Shown piece by piece: positions 24,469-33,604 of a DNA stretch of 63,524 bases. Both the position numbers and the translations under genes were made by a program. Where the stretch lies: assembly GCA_944389815.1 (NCBI GenBank), contig CALXNS010000105.1:1-63524 (forward strand), read 5' to 3'. This stretch comes from an uncultured Victivallis sp. (lineage in GTDB: Bacteria; Verrucomicrobiota; Lentisphaeria; Victivallales; Victivallaceae). The notes under the pieces were generated by a model. The model was not told the origin of the DNA and made no database searches. It saw only the letters and a list, made by a program, of their open reading frames with translations. Numbering within the stretch: position 1 is the first letter of the stretch; each line of letters begins with the position of its first letter.

Positions 24469-26496
24469 ATGAGTGACGCAAAAAATACGCTGACCGTCAA
24501 TAACCGGGTAATCGAAATCGCCGGCGAACGGAATCTGCTCGAACTGATCCGCAAGGCCGGCATCGACATCCCGACCTTCTGCTATCATTCCGAATTGTCG
24601 ATCTACGGCGCCTGCCGCCTCTGTCTGGTTGAAGTTCAGGGACGTGGGATTATGGCCTCCTGTTCGACGAAGCCGGAGCCGGGAATGGTCATTCACACCG
24701 ACACCCGGGCGATTCGTGAGATGCGCAAAATCAACGTCGAACTTCTGCTCGCCAGCCACAATCGGGAATGTCCGACCTGTCAGCGGAGCGCCAACTGCAC
24801 TTTGCAGGATCTGGCGCGGAAGCTCGGCGTGAAGGACGTCCGTTACAAACAGTCGACCAAGGGTCTGCCGCTGGATACCTCCAGCCCGTCGCTGGTGCGC
24901 GATCCGAATAAGTGCGTGCTCTGCGGCGACTGCGTGCGTGTCTGTGCGGAAGTCCAGACCGTAGGCGCGCTGGATTTCGCCGCCCGCGGTTCGAATGCGC
25001 GTGTGGTTCCGGCGTTCGACAACAATCTTGCCGATGTCGAATGCGTCAATTGCGGTCAGTGCGCCCAGGTGTGTCCGACCGGTGCGATCGTGGCGAAGTC
25101 GGAAGTGGACAAGGTGTGGGAAGCGATCTACAATCCCGACAAGGTCGTGGTCGTCCAGGTGGCGCCTGCGGTTCGGGTGGCGCTCGGGGAACGGTTCGGT
25201 TTCAAGACCGGCGAGAACGTTGCGCGGCAGATGGTCACGGCGATGAAGATGATGGGATTCGATTACGTGTACGACACCTGCTTTGCCGCGGACATGACCA
25301 TTTTCGAAGAGGCGACGGAGTTCATCGACCGGCTGAGCAACAACGGTGCGATGCCGATGTTCACGAGCTGCTGTCCGGCGTGGGTGAAGTTCGCGGAAAC
25401 TTTTTATCCGGAATTTCTGCCGAATGTTTCGACGACCCGTTCGCCGCAGGCGATCTTCGGCGTTGTCGCCCGGAAGACGTTGCCGACCAAGCTTGGAGTG
25501 AAACCGGAAAACCTGGTGGTTGTTTCGGTAATGCCGTGCACGGCTAAAAAATACGAGGCCGGATTGTCCAAGTTCACGCGCGACGGCCGCCGCGACGTCG
25601 ATTTCGTGCTGACGACGGTGGAGCTCGCTTCGATGATCGAATCGATGGGAATCAAGCTTGACGAACTCGAACCGGATACCTTCGACATGCCGCTTGGATT
25701 CTCGACCGGCGGCGGCGTGATTTTCGGAACGACCGGCGGGGTGATGGAAGCTGCGTTGCGGTTCGCGGTCGAGAAGGTGAGCGGTGAACCGCTTCAGCAG
25801 ATCGACTTCAAGGAGACCCGCGGACTGGCGCCGCGCAAGGAGGCGACGCTGGACGTCGCCGGAAAGACGTTGCGGATCGCCGTTGTCCACGGTCTCGGCA
25901 ACGCGCGGAAGTTGCTGGAGGACATCAAGGCGGGTCGGGTGCAGTATGACTTCGTTGAAGTGATGGCCTGTCCCGGCGGCTGCGTGGCGGGCGGCGGTCA
26001 GCCGATCACCGACGAGGATAATTTCCGCAGCAAACGCGCGGCCGGGCTCTATCTCACGGACAAGGAGCGGCAGCTGCAGAAGCCGCAGGACAACTTCTGG
26101 ATCGACAAATGCTACGCGGAAAGTTTCGGCGGCCGTCCGGGGTCCCATGAGGCACACACCCGGCTGCATACCAACTACACCAACCGTAACCAGATCTTCG
26201 ATGCGCGCAGCCCGATCATGCATGCCAAGAACGACGGCGCCATTTCGATCTGCGTGACGTTGTGCACGCGTCAGAAGGATTGTCCGGGACAGCGTCTGCT
26301 CGGCCGGATCGTCGAATACGTCAAGGCACAGGGGCTGGCCGATCAAGTCAACATTGAAGCGGCGTTCAGCTCCCGTCCGGAAGCGGACGGCACGATCGCC
26401 GTGACGGTGAGCGACGTGATCATTCCGCGGAACGATTCCGTCGAAGCGACGTTTGCTTCGGTGAAACAGGCGCTGGATAGCGCACTGCGGAAGTAA
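24469..26496 (+). CDS. hydA: NADH-dependent [FeFe] hydrogenase catalytic subunit with extra C-terminal domain
   Basis: H2 is made at the H-cluster. Modules in order are a plant-type [2Fe-2S] domain (CYHSELSIYGACRLC), the Cys3His cluster region (ECPTCQRSANCTLQ), a two-[4Fe-4S] ferredoxin (CVLCGDCVRVC; CVNCGQCAQVCPTG) and the H-cluster domain. The H-cluster ligand motifs are TSCCPAW (about 299), MPCTAKK (about 354) and MACPGGCVAGGG (about 500). All four H-cluster Cys ligands are present. After the small-subunit region (KCYAESFGG, about 545) there is an extra domain of roughly 100 residues with three Cys (CVTLCTRQKDC) and no later Cys. The bifurcating assignment rests on the HydB and HydC partners. 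Confidence 0.95.
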   Translation: MSDAKNTLTVNNRVIEIAGERNLLELIRKAGIDIPTFCYHSELSIYGACRLCLVEVQGRGIMASCSTKPEPGMVIHTDTRAIREMRKINVELLLASHNRECPTCQRSANCTLQDLARKLGVKDVRYKQSTKGLPLDTSSPSLVRDPNKCVLCGDCVRVCAEVQTVGALDFAARGSNARVVPAFDNNLADVECVNCGQCAQVCPTGAIVAKSEVDKVWEAIYNPDKVVVVQVAPAVRVALGERFGFKTGENVARQMVTAMKMMGFDYVYDTCFAADMTIFEEATEFIDRLSNNGAMPMFTSCCPAWVKFAETFYPEFLPNVSTTRSPQAIFGVVARKTLPTKLGVKPENLVVVSVMPCTAKKYEAGLSKFTRDGRRDVDFVLTTVELASMIESMGIKLDELEPDTFDMPLGFSTGGGVIFGTTGGVMEAALRFAVEKVSGEPLQQIDFKETRGLAPRKEATLDVAGKTLRIAVVHGLGNARKLLEDIKAGRVQYDFVEVMACPGGCVAGGGQPITDEDNFRSKRAAGLYLTDKERQLQKPQDNFWIDKCYAESFGGRPGSHEAHTRLHTNYTNRNQIFDARSPIMHAKNDGAISICVTLCTRQKDCPGQRLLGRIVEYVKAQGLADQVNIEAAFSSRPEADGTIAVTVSDVIIPRNDSVEATFASVKQALDSALRK

Positions 26497-26516
26497 CGTA
26501 TCTGCGATAAAAGAGA

Positions 26517-26555
26517 GAACCCTCCGAATGAAAATGTTCGGAGGGTTCTTTTTTG
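26517..26555 (+). terminator. terminator after hydA
   Basis: Perfect 12-bp stem GAACCCTCCGAA / TTCGGAGGGTTC with an 8-nt loop followed by a T run. Confidence 0.93.
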
Positions 26556-26614
26556 CATTGTCCGAATTGCGTTCTTTGCGACGCTTGCCCGCATTGCGGG
26601 GCCGAGGACAATTA

Positions 26615-27679
26615 TTATTTCAGCAGCATGCAGTCACCGTAACTGTAAAAACGCATCTTTTCGCGGATCGCCAGTTCATAGGCGGCGAGCACCTTCTCGC
26701 GATCACAGAAGCAGGAGACCAGCATCAGAAGCGTGCTTTTCGGCAGATGGAAGTTGGTGAGCAGGAGATCGACCGAATGAATTTTCTTCGGCGGATAGAG
26801 AAAGAGCCGGGTTTTCCCGTGCCCCGGAGTGACAAATCCCGCCTCATTTGAACAGCTTTCCAACACCCTGACGGTGGTGGTGCCGACCGCGAGCACCCGG
26901 TGGTGCGCGGCATGGGTGGCGTTGACCAGATCCGCGGTGGCGGGCGTGAGGAAATATTCCTCGGAGTGCATCTGATGCTCCTCGGCATTGGCGACGGAGA
27001 CCGGTTTGAATGTCCCCGGACCGACGTGAAGCGTGACCGCGGCCTCCTTCACCCCGCGTCGGCTGATTTCATCCAGAATTTCCGGCGTAAAATGAAGTCC
27101 CGCGGTCGGCGCGGCAACCGCACCGGATTCCCGCGCATAGACGGTTTGATAACGTTCCGCATCGGCGGTTTCGTCGCCGCGGGTGATGTACGGCGGCAGC
27201 GGAATGTGGCCGTAACGCTGCTGCAACCGGTCGGAATCAGCGGTACTGAATTCAATCCGGAACGCGCCGTCTTCGGCACGCCCGAGCACGGTGAACGCAT
27301 CGCCGTCAGGGTTGATCGAACCATCCGCGTCGAGCAGAACCGCCCGCGTGCCGGGGACGGCGCGTTTGCCCGGACGGAGCAATGCGTTCCAGGTGCGGCG
27401 TTCCGGATCGAGCGCTTCGACGAGGAGAAGTTCGAATTTCGCGCCGGACTCCTCGCCGTTCTTGCGGGCGTACATCCGTCCCCGGAGAACCCGGGTGTCG
27501 TTGTAGATGAGCGCGTCCCCCGGCTCCAGATAATTGACGATTGCGCCGAACGGCAGAATTTCACACGCACCGGTGATCCGGTCGAGCACCAGCATGCGGG
27601 AACCGTCGCGACGCTCGGTCGGATGTTGAGCGATCAATTCGGGCGGTAACTGATAATCGAATAAATCTGTACTGACCAT
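26615..27679 (-). CDS. queA: S-adenosylmethionine:tRNA ribosyltransferase-isomerase
   Basis: It transfers the ribosyl moiety of SAM onto preQ1 in tRNA, making epoxyqueuosine. The 354-residue length fits. Motifs include FDYQLPPELIAQHP at the start, DALIYNDTRVLRGRM, AAPTAGLHFTPEIL, HVGPGTFKPV and the closing LTNFHLPKSTLLMLVSCF. The ATG at 27679 comes ten bases after the rhomboid stop, so the two genes form a leftward operon; the much longer open frame upstream lies inside the rhomboid gene and is an artefact. No other queuosine gene is in the window. Confidence 0.95.
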   Translation of the reverse strand: MVSTDLFDYQLPPELIAQHPTERRDGSRMLVLDRITGACEILPFGAIVNYLEPGDALIYNDTRVLRGRMYARKNGEESGAKFELLLVEALDPERRTWNALLRPGKRAVPGTRAVLLDADGSINPDGDAFTVLGRAEDGAFRIEFSTADSDRLQQRYGHIPLPPYITRGDETADAERYQTVYARESGAVAAPTAGLHFTPEILDEISRRGVKEAAVTLHVGPGTFKPVSVANAEEHQMHSEEYFLTPATADLVNATHAAHHRVLAVGTTTVRVLESCSNEAGFVTPGHGKTRLFLYPPKKIHSVDLLLTNFHLPKSTLLMLVSCFCDREKVLAAYELAIREKMRFYSYGDCMLLK

Positions 27680-27689
27680 CGTAGCAATT

Positions 27690-28574
27690 TCAGCGACCGG
27701 AACCGCCGCGCATTTGTTCGCGCGCCTTGCGGAGGCGTGCAAGTTCATATTCAGAGAGGCTGTTGATTCCGTCCCGGGAGACTTTATCGAGCAGTGCATC
27801 CAGTTCGCGAGACGAAACCGGCGCGTCCGCCGCCTGATTGCCTCCGGAAGGCGGCGGTTGTGCAGCGGTGCGGAACGGCGGAGGTTCCCGCCATTCACCC
27901 GGCCGGAGTCGCCGTCTGAAGGGATCCCAGGGAAGGCGCGACTTGAAGAGAATTTTCAAATAGAAGTATCCTGCCGCGAATCCGCCGAGGTGGGCGAGGT
28001 GCGCCACGCTGCCGTCCGCTCCGGACACTTCGCTCAGAAGTTCGATGATCGTGTAGCAGACCACCAGCGTAGTGGTCTTCATCGGCCAGAACGGCAGGAA
28101 CATGATGACGAACCGGCGGTTCGGTTCGACCAGCGCGGCGGCGGCCATTACGGCGCAGACGGCGCCGGAAGCGCCGAGCAGTCCGGCGAAGGGATTGTTC
28201 CAGTTGAAAATTAAAAAGAGTCCGTTTCCGACCAGAACGCCGAGAAGATAGAGCGTCAGGAAACGCCGTCCTCCGATGTGCGGCCCGACCAGGGTTCCGA
28301 AGAGATAAAGACCCCACATGTTGAAGAAGATGTGGAAAAAGTCCCGGTGCAGGAAACCGGCGGTGAGAATCCGGTAGACTTCACCGGATCGAACCGCGCC
28401 GATTCTCATGATCAACGACGCGCACAGCTCCGAGCCGAATGGTGCGAAGATGAAAAGCGCCGCGTTGATTCCGATCAGCGTCCACAGCATCGGGCGCCAG
28501 TCGTCCTGCGCGGGCGACTGCTGTTCACCGAACGGTGCGCCGTTTCTCATGTAATTGCGGTCAAACAATCCCAT
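27690..28574 (-). CDS. rhomboid-family intramembrane serine protease
   Basis: This is a 294-residue protein with six hydrophobic helices. The first conserved region is GFLHRDFFHIFFNMWGLYLFG, the catalytic Ser lies in LLGASGAVCAV and the catalytic His in AHLAHLGGFAAGYFY. It cuts transmembrane substrates within the inner membrane. The C-terminal 85 residues are a soluble Pro/Arg-rich tail ending in a short helical segment (SSRELDALLDKVSRDGINSLSEYELARLRKAR), similar to the C-terminal motif of many PVC-group rhomboids. Confidence 0.93.
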   Translation of the reverse strand: MGLFDRNYMRNGAPFGEQQSPAQDDWRPMLWTLIGINAALFIFAPFGSELCASLIMRIGAVRSGEVYRILTAGFLHRDFFHIFFNMWGLYLFGTLVGPHIGGRRFLTLYLLGVLVGNGLFLIFNWNNPFAGLLGASGAVCAVMAAAALVEPNRRFVIMFLPFWPMKTTTLVVCYTIIELLSEVSGADGSVAHLAHLGGFAAGYFYLKILFKSRLPWDPFRRRLRPGEWREPPPFRTAAQPPPSGGNQAADAPVSSRELDALLDKVSRDGINSLSEYELARLRKAREQMRGGSGR

Positions 28575-28606
28575 AGGTATTCTCCTCCTCTGCTCCTCCG
28601 GAATCG

Positions 28607-29518
28607 CTATTTATCCTCGATAACGGAAATTTTCTGCGCGATGGAATGCGTTTTCCCGGGCGGCAGATTGAGCGTATCGCGCAGATTGTTGGTTGCCTCG
28701 ACGCAGACCATCGTTTTGTATTCCTCATCGCCGAAATCGGGCATGCGCTGCGATTTCGCGATCCATGGATTCCAGACCACGGTGGTGCGGCTGCCGCATT
28801 TTTCAATGCGGATCGTCCGCCGGTATCCGGGATCGACGATCTCCACTGCGGCAACCGTGTCGAGATAGACCCGGTCGACTTCGCGGTCGATCACGATGTC
28901 GCCGGACTGCACCAGTCCATCCACCTGAGGCGCGCCGACAACCCGGTCGGAGTATTCCACCTTGTCCAGGCCGCGCAGCCGGATCTTCGTCGAGTCGGCC
29001 ACAGCAAAATAACTGTGCAGCGCATCACTGATGGTCTGGTTGCGGTTGGAGAGATTGGTCATGGTCAGCTTCATCTCCAATGCCGCGCCGATGATGAATT
29101 CCATCTTCAAAGCGAAGGGAAACGGTGCAAATCGCGGATCGACATCCGTGGGATGCAGCTCCAGCGCCACCAGAGTCGTGCCGTCCGTCAAATTCTCCGC
29201 GGAAACGACGTTCCAGTCGGAAATACGGGCAAACCCGTGTGCGGGCAGCTCCGGATTGTCTGCCGGGCCGAACCACGGCCAGCAGATCGGCACGCCGCCG
29301 CGGATCGGTTTTCCGGCTTCGAACCAGGATTTTCCGCTCATCCAGATCACGGGACGGCGATCCCGGGGCGCGAAATGCGTCAGATGGGCGCCGTGAAGGG
29401 AGATTTCGGCGGAGGCGAAGTCGTTTTCAATTTCGATGTAAGTGAAGTTTCCCGCACCGGTTTTGAAGGAAATCGATGCATCGGGAAATTTTTTCCGCAA
29501 TTGTTCAGGGGATTCCAT
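28607..29518 (-). CDS. D-hexose-6-phosphate mutarotase (aldose 1-epimerase family)
   Basis: It interconverts alpha and beta anomers of hexose 6-phosphates, in the cytoplasm. The 303-residue beta-sandwich shows SLHGAHLTHFAPRDRRPVIWMS, then RGGVPICWPWFGP (substrate arginine), HGFAR, the catalytic His in SDALHSYFAV and the catalytic Glu in VCVEATNN. This is the YeaD/YMR099C subfamily. It fits with zwf elsewhere in the window, which uses beta-glucose 6-phosphate. A gene of unknown function lies immediately upstream. Confidence 0.92.
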   Translation of the reverse strand: MESPEQLRKKFPDASISFKTGAGNFTYIEIENDFASAEISLHGAHLTHFAPRDRRPVIWMSGKSWFEAGKPIRGGVPICWPWFGPADNPELPAHGFARISDWNVVSAENLTDGTTLVALELHPTDVDPRFAPFPFALKMEFIIGAALEMKLTMTNLSNRNQTISDALHSYFAVADSTKIRLRGLDKVEYSDRVVGAPQVDGLVQSGDIVIDREVDRVYLDTVAAVEIVDPGYRRTIRIEKCGSRTTVVWNPWIAKSQRMPDFGDEEYKTMVCVEATNNLRDTLNLPPGKTHSIAQKISVIEDK

Positions 29519-29535
29519 AAAAATTTTTCTCCGGA

Positions 29536-30621
29536 TTATTCTTCATCATTATCGTTCAGGGGACGAAGCGGGGCGTTCAAATTCGCCGCGCAGACCGAGT
29601 CCGCCAGCAGCGACCCGGCGGCGGGTTGCATTTGCAGCGAAAAGCCGTTTGCCGCGAGCTGCCGGCTGCCCCAGAGGTAAAAATGGATGAAGTCGTCCGC
29701 ATCGCAGTGTTCGAGCTGTTTCTTCGCCGGCCGTCCCAGATGGGCGGCGTCGAAGCAGAGCGACGGCGATGCATTTTCGAAAATCAGATTGTTCGCGGCG
29801 CGCCGAATCGTAGAACGCATGAATTTGCGACCGGCGCTGCTGGACAGGCAGGCGACTTTTTCCGCGGCCAGATCGATACGGGTTTCGCTTCCGTCATCGC
29901 AGGCGCCGGGAGCGACGCGCAGTTGGCGACCGGGGTTCTCCCATGCGATCAGGTTGGAGAAGCGCCACGGTCGTTTCTCGATGGAGGTTTCCGGGTCGAA
30001 CCGGAGCACGTTCCGCTCCATTTTAATTTCATCGGCGTTTCCGGTGAGGGCGAATTCGCAATGCGCCCCGGGAAGGTGCCGGGCGGAACGGTGACGCCAG
30101 AGATCTGCGCCGGTCAGAAATTCGATTCGCACGCCGTCCGCGGCTGTGAGCCGGACAATCCATGGAATCTCTTCTGCGCGATACAGTTCCGCCTTCTCCG
30201 AACCGGGGATCACAGTGCGGAACGCATTCTCGCCGAAAATCAGAAATTCAACGTTCTTCCACGGTCCGCAGAAAAAAAGTTCCTCCAGACTCAACGCTTC
30301 GATCAGTCCGTAATTGAGTGCCCGGACGTCGAGCGTCCAGTCGGCGAAACCGTCGCAGATTTCCACCTTGCGGGAGATCTGGTATTCGCAGCCGAACGGC
30401 AGGACGGTCTCCGCTTCGAACGAGGCGGAGAGGCGATCGACGGCGGTGTGGCGGCGCAATTTCTGAAGCAGCGCGTTCGTCTCGGAGAAGGCGCCGCAGC
30501 AGACGCGGCCGATCTTCAGACGTGTTTTTCCGGCCACGTCAAGTTCGAACGCCGTCGCGCCCTCCGCAGTCATCCGGGCGGAGAAATCGTCTCCGGCAAT
30601 GATTTTATCTTGAAACGGCAT
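29536..30621 (-). CDS. protein of unknown function, 361 aa, beside the mutarotase
   Basis: I do not recognise this protein. It has no signal peptide or membrane segment, is rich in aromatic and beta-forming stretches (VEFLIFGENAFRTVIPG, FADWTLDVRALNYGLIEAL, DDFIHFYLWGSRQL), and has Cys scattered without a metal pattern. The overall look is a beta-sandwich of the carbohydrate-processing type. It lies 15 bp after the nitroreductase and 17 bp before the mutarotase, all leftward, so a role in sugar metabolism is suggested by context only. Codon usage matches its neighbours and the frame is clean over 1 kb, so it is a real gene. Confidence 0.7.
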   Translation of the reverse strand: MPFQDKIIAGDDFSARMTAEGATAFELDVAGKTRLKIGRVCCGAFSETNALLQKLRRHTAVDRLSASFEAETVLPFGCEYQISRKVEICDGFADWTLDVRALNYGLIEALSLEELFFCGPWKNVEFLIFGENAFRTVIPGSEKAELYRAEEIPWIVRLTAADGVRIEFLTGADLWRHRSARHLPGAHCEFALTGNADEIKMERNVLRFDPETSIEKRPWRFSNLIAWENPGRQLRVAPGACDDGSETRIDLAAEKVACLSSSAGRKFMRSTIRRAANNLIFENASPSLCFDAAHLGRPAKKQLEHCDADDFIHFYLWGSRQLAANGFSLQMQPAAGSLLADSVCAANLNAPLRPLNDNDEE

Positions 30622-30636
30622 CAGGTGAAAAAATCC

Positions 30637-31146
30637 TCATTCAACGATCTGAAAGGTTTCCGCAACATTTTTGCGCTGCAGCACAGTCGGTTCCGCCGCC
30701 GCGAATCCGAGCGGAGAAAGCGCGATCGTGGTCCAGTCGGTTCCGGTTTCGAGTGCGGCGTCCATCCGGGCGCGTTCATAGGCGCAGACCCAGCAGCTGG
30801 CCAGTCCCTCGGCGGTGGCTGCGAGCACGGCGTGTTCCATGACGATACCGAGATCGACTTCTGCGATCGAATGGTCGTCGCCTGGCCGGCGCCATGCGGC
30901 GCTGTGTTGAACCTGCGCCACGAGAATGACCGGTGCTTCGCGCAGAAATTTCATCGGGCAAACGGCGCAGATCTTCTCGCGCAGCGCCGGATTGGAGACC
31001 GCCAGAATCCGGAACTCCTGACGGTTGCAGGCCGTCGGCGCCAGACGGACGGCTTCGGCGATGCGGGTGAGCGCAGCAGCCGGAACCGGATCGGGACGGT
31101 AGGCGCGGATACTCCGCCGTGAACGGATGACGTCATAGAATTCCAT
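30637..31146 (-). CDS. nitroreductase family protein
   Basis: This is a 169-residue FMN-dependent oxidoreductase of the small nitroreductase group. It begins MEFYDVIRSRRSIRAYRPDPV, where the RRSIR stretch contacts FMN phosphate, and has APTACNRQEFRILAV and, near the end, GLASCWVCAY and LSPLGFAAAEPT. The natural substrate cannot be inferred. The ATG at 31146 follows AGGAG; the frame continues upstream only across the promoter. Confidence 0.9.
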   Translation of the reverse strand: MEFYDVIRSRRSIRAYRPDPVPAAALTRIAEAVRLAPTACNRQEFRILAVSNPALREKICAVCPMKFLREAPVILVAQVQHSAAWRRPGDDHSIAEVDLGIVMEHAVLAATAEGLASCWVCAYERARMDAALETGTDWTTIALSPLGFAAAEPTVLQRKNVAETFQIVE

Positions 31147-31210
31147 AATCAGTTTTCTCCTTCGAATCTTGATACCGCCCTTCCCGGCGGCAAATTTTCT
31201 GCATCTTTTA

Positions 31211-31239
31211 AAAATAGTTTGTAAACACGCCAAAATCAA
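31211..31239 (-). promoter_or_regulatory. promoter of the nitroreductase operon
   Basis: Reading the minus strand: TTGATT (31239-31234), 17 bp, TATTTT (31216-31211). It diverges from the tyrS promoter 12 bp away. Confidence 0.5.
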
Positions 31240-31250
31240 GTATTTTTTTC

Positions 31251-31278
31251 TTGCACTACGAGAAAAAAGCGATATAGT
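31251..31278 (+). promoter_or_regulatory. tyrS promoter
   Basis: TTGCAC (31251-31256), 16 bp, TATAGT (31273-31278). The transcript would begin with a small hairpin, TCTCTTCAG (31288-31296) with CTGGAGAGA (31302-31310), that could shield the 5' end. It is too short for a T-box leader. Confidence 0.6.
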
Positions 31279-31348
31279 AAATAATTCTCTCTTCAGGGAC
31301 GCTGGAGAGATTCAATCAAATAAAAAATCAAACAGACAGTTGCAAGCG

Positions 31349-32629
31349 ATGAACATCTATCAGGAACTCAAAGCCCGCGGTTTTTGTTACCAGCAGACCG
31401 ATGAAGCAGCGATCGAAAAACTTCTGACCTCCGAAGAGGTGAAGTTCTACGTCGGCTTCGATCCGACCGGGAACAGCCTTCACGTCGGACATCTGCTTCC
31501 GGTCATGGCGATGCGGCTGATGCAGAAAGCCGGTCACATTCCGATTGTGCTGGTCGGCGGCGCGACGGCACAGATCGGGGATCCCTCGGGACGAATTTCG
31601 GCGCGGCCGATGATGACGCTTGAAACGATCGAGGAGAACGTCCGTTGTTTGCGTTCGCAGCTGCGGCGCTTCATTGACGACCGCGACGGGCGGGCGCATT
31701 TCGTCAACAACGCCGACTGGCTCTGCAAAATCGGTTATATAGAAATGTTGCGCGAGGTCGGCTCGATCTTCAGCGTGAACCGGATGCTCGCGCAGGAATC
31801 GGTCAAGTCGCGTCTGGAAAACGGACTGTCGTTTCTGGAGTTCAATTATTCGATCCTGCAGGGGTACGATTTCTACGTGCTCAACCGCGATTACGGCTGC
31901 AAGCTCGAGATGGGCGGTCAGGATCAGTGGGGCAACATGGTCGCCGGCACGGAACTTGTCCGGCGCAAGGCGGGCAATGAAGTGCACTGCATGACCATTC
32001 CATTGCTGTTGAACAGCAACGGCCAGAAGTTCGGGAAGACCGCCGGCGGCATGAACGTCTGGCTTGACGTCAATCGGACGAGCGTGTTCGATTATTATCA
32101 ATTCTGGCGCAACACGGACGATGCGCAGCTGGAGAAATTGATGCTCTATTTCTGCCCGCTTCCGCTCGACGAAATCAAACGCCTCTGCGCGCCCGGCGGG
32201 AACATCAACCGCGCCAAGGAAATTCTGGCATTCGAGGCGACCGCGCTCGCGCACGGCGAGGATGAGGCCCGGAAGGCGTTCGTCACCGCGGGGAACCGTT
32301 TCGGTTTTGCCGATCCGGATTGCCGAGTGGAGACGACCAGTCACGTGGCGGCGGTGGAGAAGGCGGCGATTCAGGCGGAACTGCCGACGACGGAGATCGC
32401 GAAGGCGGAATTTGAAGGGGATGGCTATCCGGTGGCGCGACTGCTGGTCGCATCGGGATTGTGCAAGTCGACGAGTGATGCGCGCCGGTTGATTCAGGGC
32501 AATGCGGTGTCGGTCGGTGAGCAGAAGGTCAACGACGTGAAGGCGGTGATCTGCGCGGCGGATCATCCGTCGGGCGAATTCATTCTGCGCGCCGGGAAAA
32601 AGAATTTCCGCCGAATCGTCATGAGCTGA
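31349..32629 (+). CDS. tyrS: tyrosyl-tRNA synthetase
   Basis: It charges tRNA(Tyr). The 426-residue class I enzyme has the HIGH motif as SLHVGHLLP (about residue 45), the tyrosine-binding YDFYVLNRDYGCKLEMGGQDQWGN, and the KMSKS loop in the usual bacterial form KFGKT. An S4-like RNA-binding domain closes the protein (VARLLVASGLCKSTSDARRLIQGNAVSVGEQKV). The ATG at 31349 is chosen because the family N-terminus starts there; the upstream frame covers the promoter and hairpin leader. Confidence 0.96.
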   Translation: MNIYQELKARGFCYQQTDEAAIEKLLTSEEVKFYVGFDPTGNSLHVGHLLPVMAMRLMQKAGHIPIVLVGGATAQIGDPSGRISARPMMTLETIEENVRCLRSQLRRFIDDRDGRAHFVNNADWLCKIGYIEMLREVGSIFSVNRMLAQESVKSRLENGLSFLEFNYSILQGYDFYVLNRDYGCKLEMGGQDQWGNMVAGTELVRRKAGNEVHCMTIPLLLNSNGQKFGKTAGGMNVWLDVNRTSVFDYYQFWRNTDDAQLEKLMLYFCPLPLDEIKRLCAPGGNINRAKEILAFEATALAHGEDEARKAFVTAGNRFGFADPDCRVETTSHVAAVEKAAIQAELPTTEIAKAEFEGDGYPVARLLVASGLCKSTSDARRLIQGNAVSVGEQKVNDVKAVICAADHPSGEFILRAGKKNFRRIVMS

Positions 32630-32726
32630 TGAAAATTCCGGATTTGAGGCGTAAACGTCAAATAAATATGAAATATTGCCCGGAAAAGGAAGAAATTCAG
32701 TTTTTTTTCGGAATGGCATTTGAATT

Positions 32727-32753
32727 TTGCATTTTTCGATAATAGGTTAAGCT
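32727..32753 (+). promoter_or_regulatory. possible promoter of the 32833 gene
   Basis: TTGCAT (32727-32732), 15 bp, TAAGCT (32748-32753), about 80 bases upstream. The spacing is short and the -10 box imperfect. It is the only candidate in the 200-bp gap after tyrS. Confidence 0.3.
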
Positions 32754-32832
32754 AGATGTAACGCGGGACGTGGTCGGTTTGCCGCTTCCGCAGAAAGAAA
32801 ATCCAAAACATTTAATTAAGGGGAACGAGGAT

Positions 32833-33579
32833 ATGACAATCGTATACGGCGCCATAATGGTGATCGCCCTGATCGGCATGATTATCTGCAGTAAAAAGCA
32901 GAAGACCAATCCGGCTATGCAGCCGATCGCCTTCGTGCTTTTCATCGTGGTCGTGATCGGAGGTGTCATGCTGCTCCGTGAAACCGGTACCTTCGGCGGT
33001 CAGGAAAGTTCGCTGCTGAAGAACGAGATGGCGTTCTACGCGTCGCAGGGAACCGAAGTTGGTCAGTATCTGGCGCAGAACAACCCCGGCAAGAAGGTGC
33101 TGCTGCTGGTTGAAGACGTCAACAACGAGAACGTCAAGGGTCTGGCGAACGCGTTGAAGGAAGGTTACGGCGGCGAAGTGGTGCTCGATACGATCGGCGT
33201 GACTCAGCAGAATCCGGAGATGCCGATGCCGCTTTACATGATCATGAAGGCGGCGGATTTCGACGCGGCTCTGGAGAAGAACGCGGATGCCGGCATCGTG
33301 GTTTCGACCATCGGTCTGCCGCAGGATGCGCTGCGGATGAAGTATTGGAAGACCGCCGCGGACAAGCGTCCGATGCTCTTTTTGATCGGAACTCCGTCCG
33401 GTCAGATCTCCGGTCTGGCGGCTGCGGTTGCCAAGGGTGACATCGCCGGTGTGGTGGTTTCCAATCCGGAAGCGAAATATGATGTCGCGGCGCCCTCCGA
33501 TCCGAACGAAGCGTTCGACATTCGGTATGTGCTGGTTGACAAGAACAATGTTGAGCAGTACAAGAATCAGCTGATGTAA
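32833..33579 (+). CDS. membrane-anchored protein of unknown function with a sugar-binding-like domain
   Basis: This is a 248-residue protein with two N-terminal hydrophobic helices (residues 3-19 and 32-47) and a soluble alpha/beta domain facing the periplasm. Repeating strand-helix elements such as KKVLLLVEDVNNENVKGLANAL, DAGIVVSTIGLPQDALRM, PMLFLIGTPSGQISGL and GDIAGVVVSNPEAKYD look like a type I periplasmic-binding fold. I cannot name a family. GAGG precedes the ATG. It has its own terminator and no co-transcribed partner, so its role is open. Confidence 0.65.
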   Translation: MTIVYGAIMVIALIGMIICSKKQKTNPAMQPIAFVLFIVVVIGGVMLLRETGTFGGQESSLLKNEMAFYASQGTEVGQYLAQNNPGKKVLLLVEDVNNENVKGLANALKEGYGGEVVLDTIGVTQQNPEMPMPLYMIMKAADFDAALEKNADAGIVVSTIGLPQDALRMKYWKTAADKRPMLFLIGTPSGQISGLAAAVAKGDIAGVVVSNPEAKYDVAAPSDPNEAFDIRYVLVDKNNVEQYKNQLM

Positions 33580-33604
33580 TATTCACGCTGTTTCATGAAT
33601 TCCA

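Noticed and set aside
22510..26346. Open frame of nearly 1300 codons antisense to hydB and hydA
   Set aside because: The sense strand encodes complete, well-supported hydrogenase subunits; the antisense product has the same Arg/His-rich shadow composition.
31279..31348. T-box leader in front of tyrS
   Set aside because: The leader is only about 65 bases with one small hairpin and lacks the T-box sequence and antiterminator.
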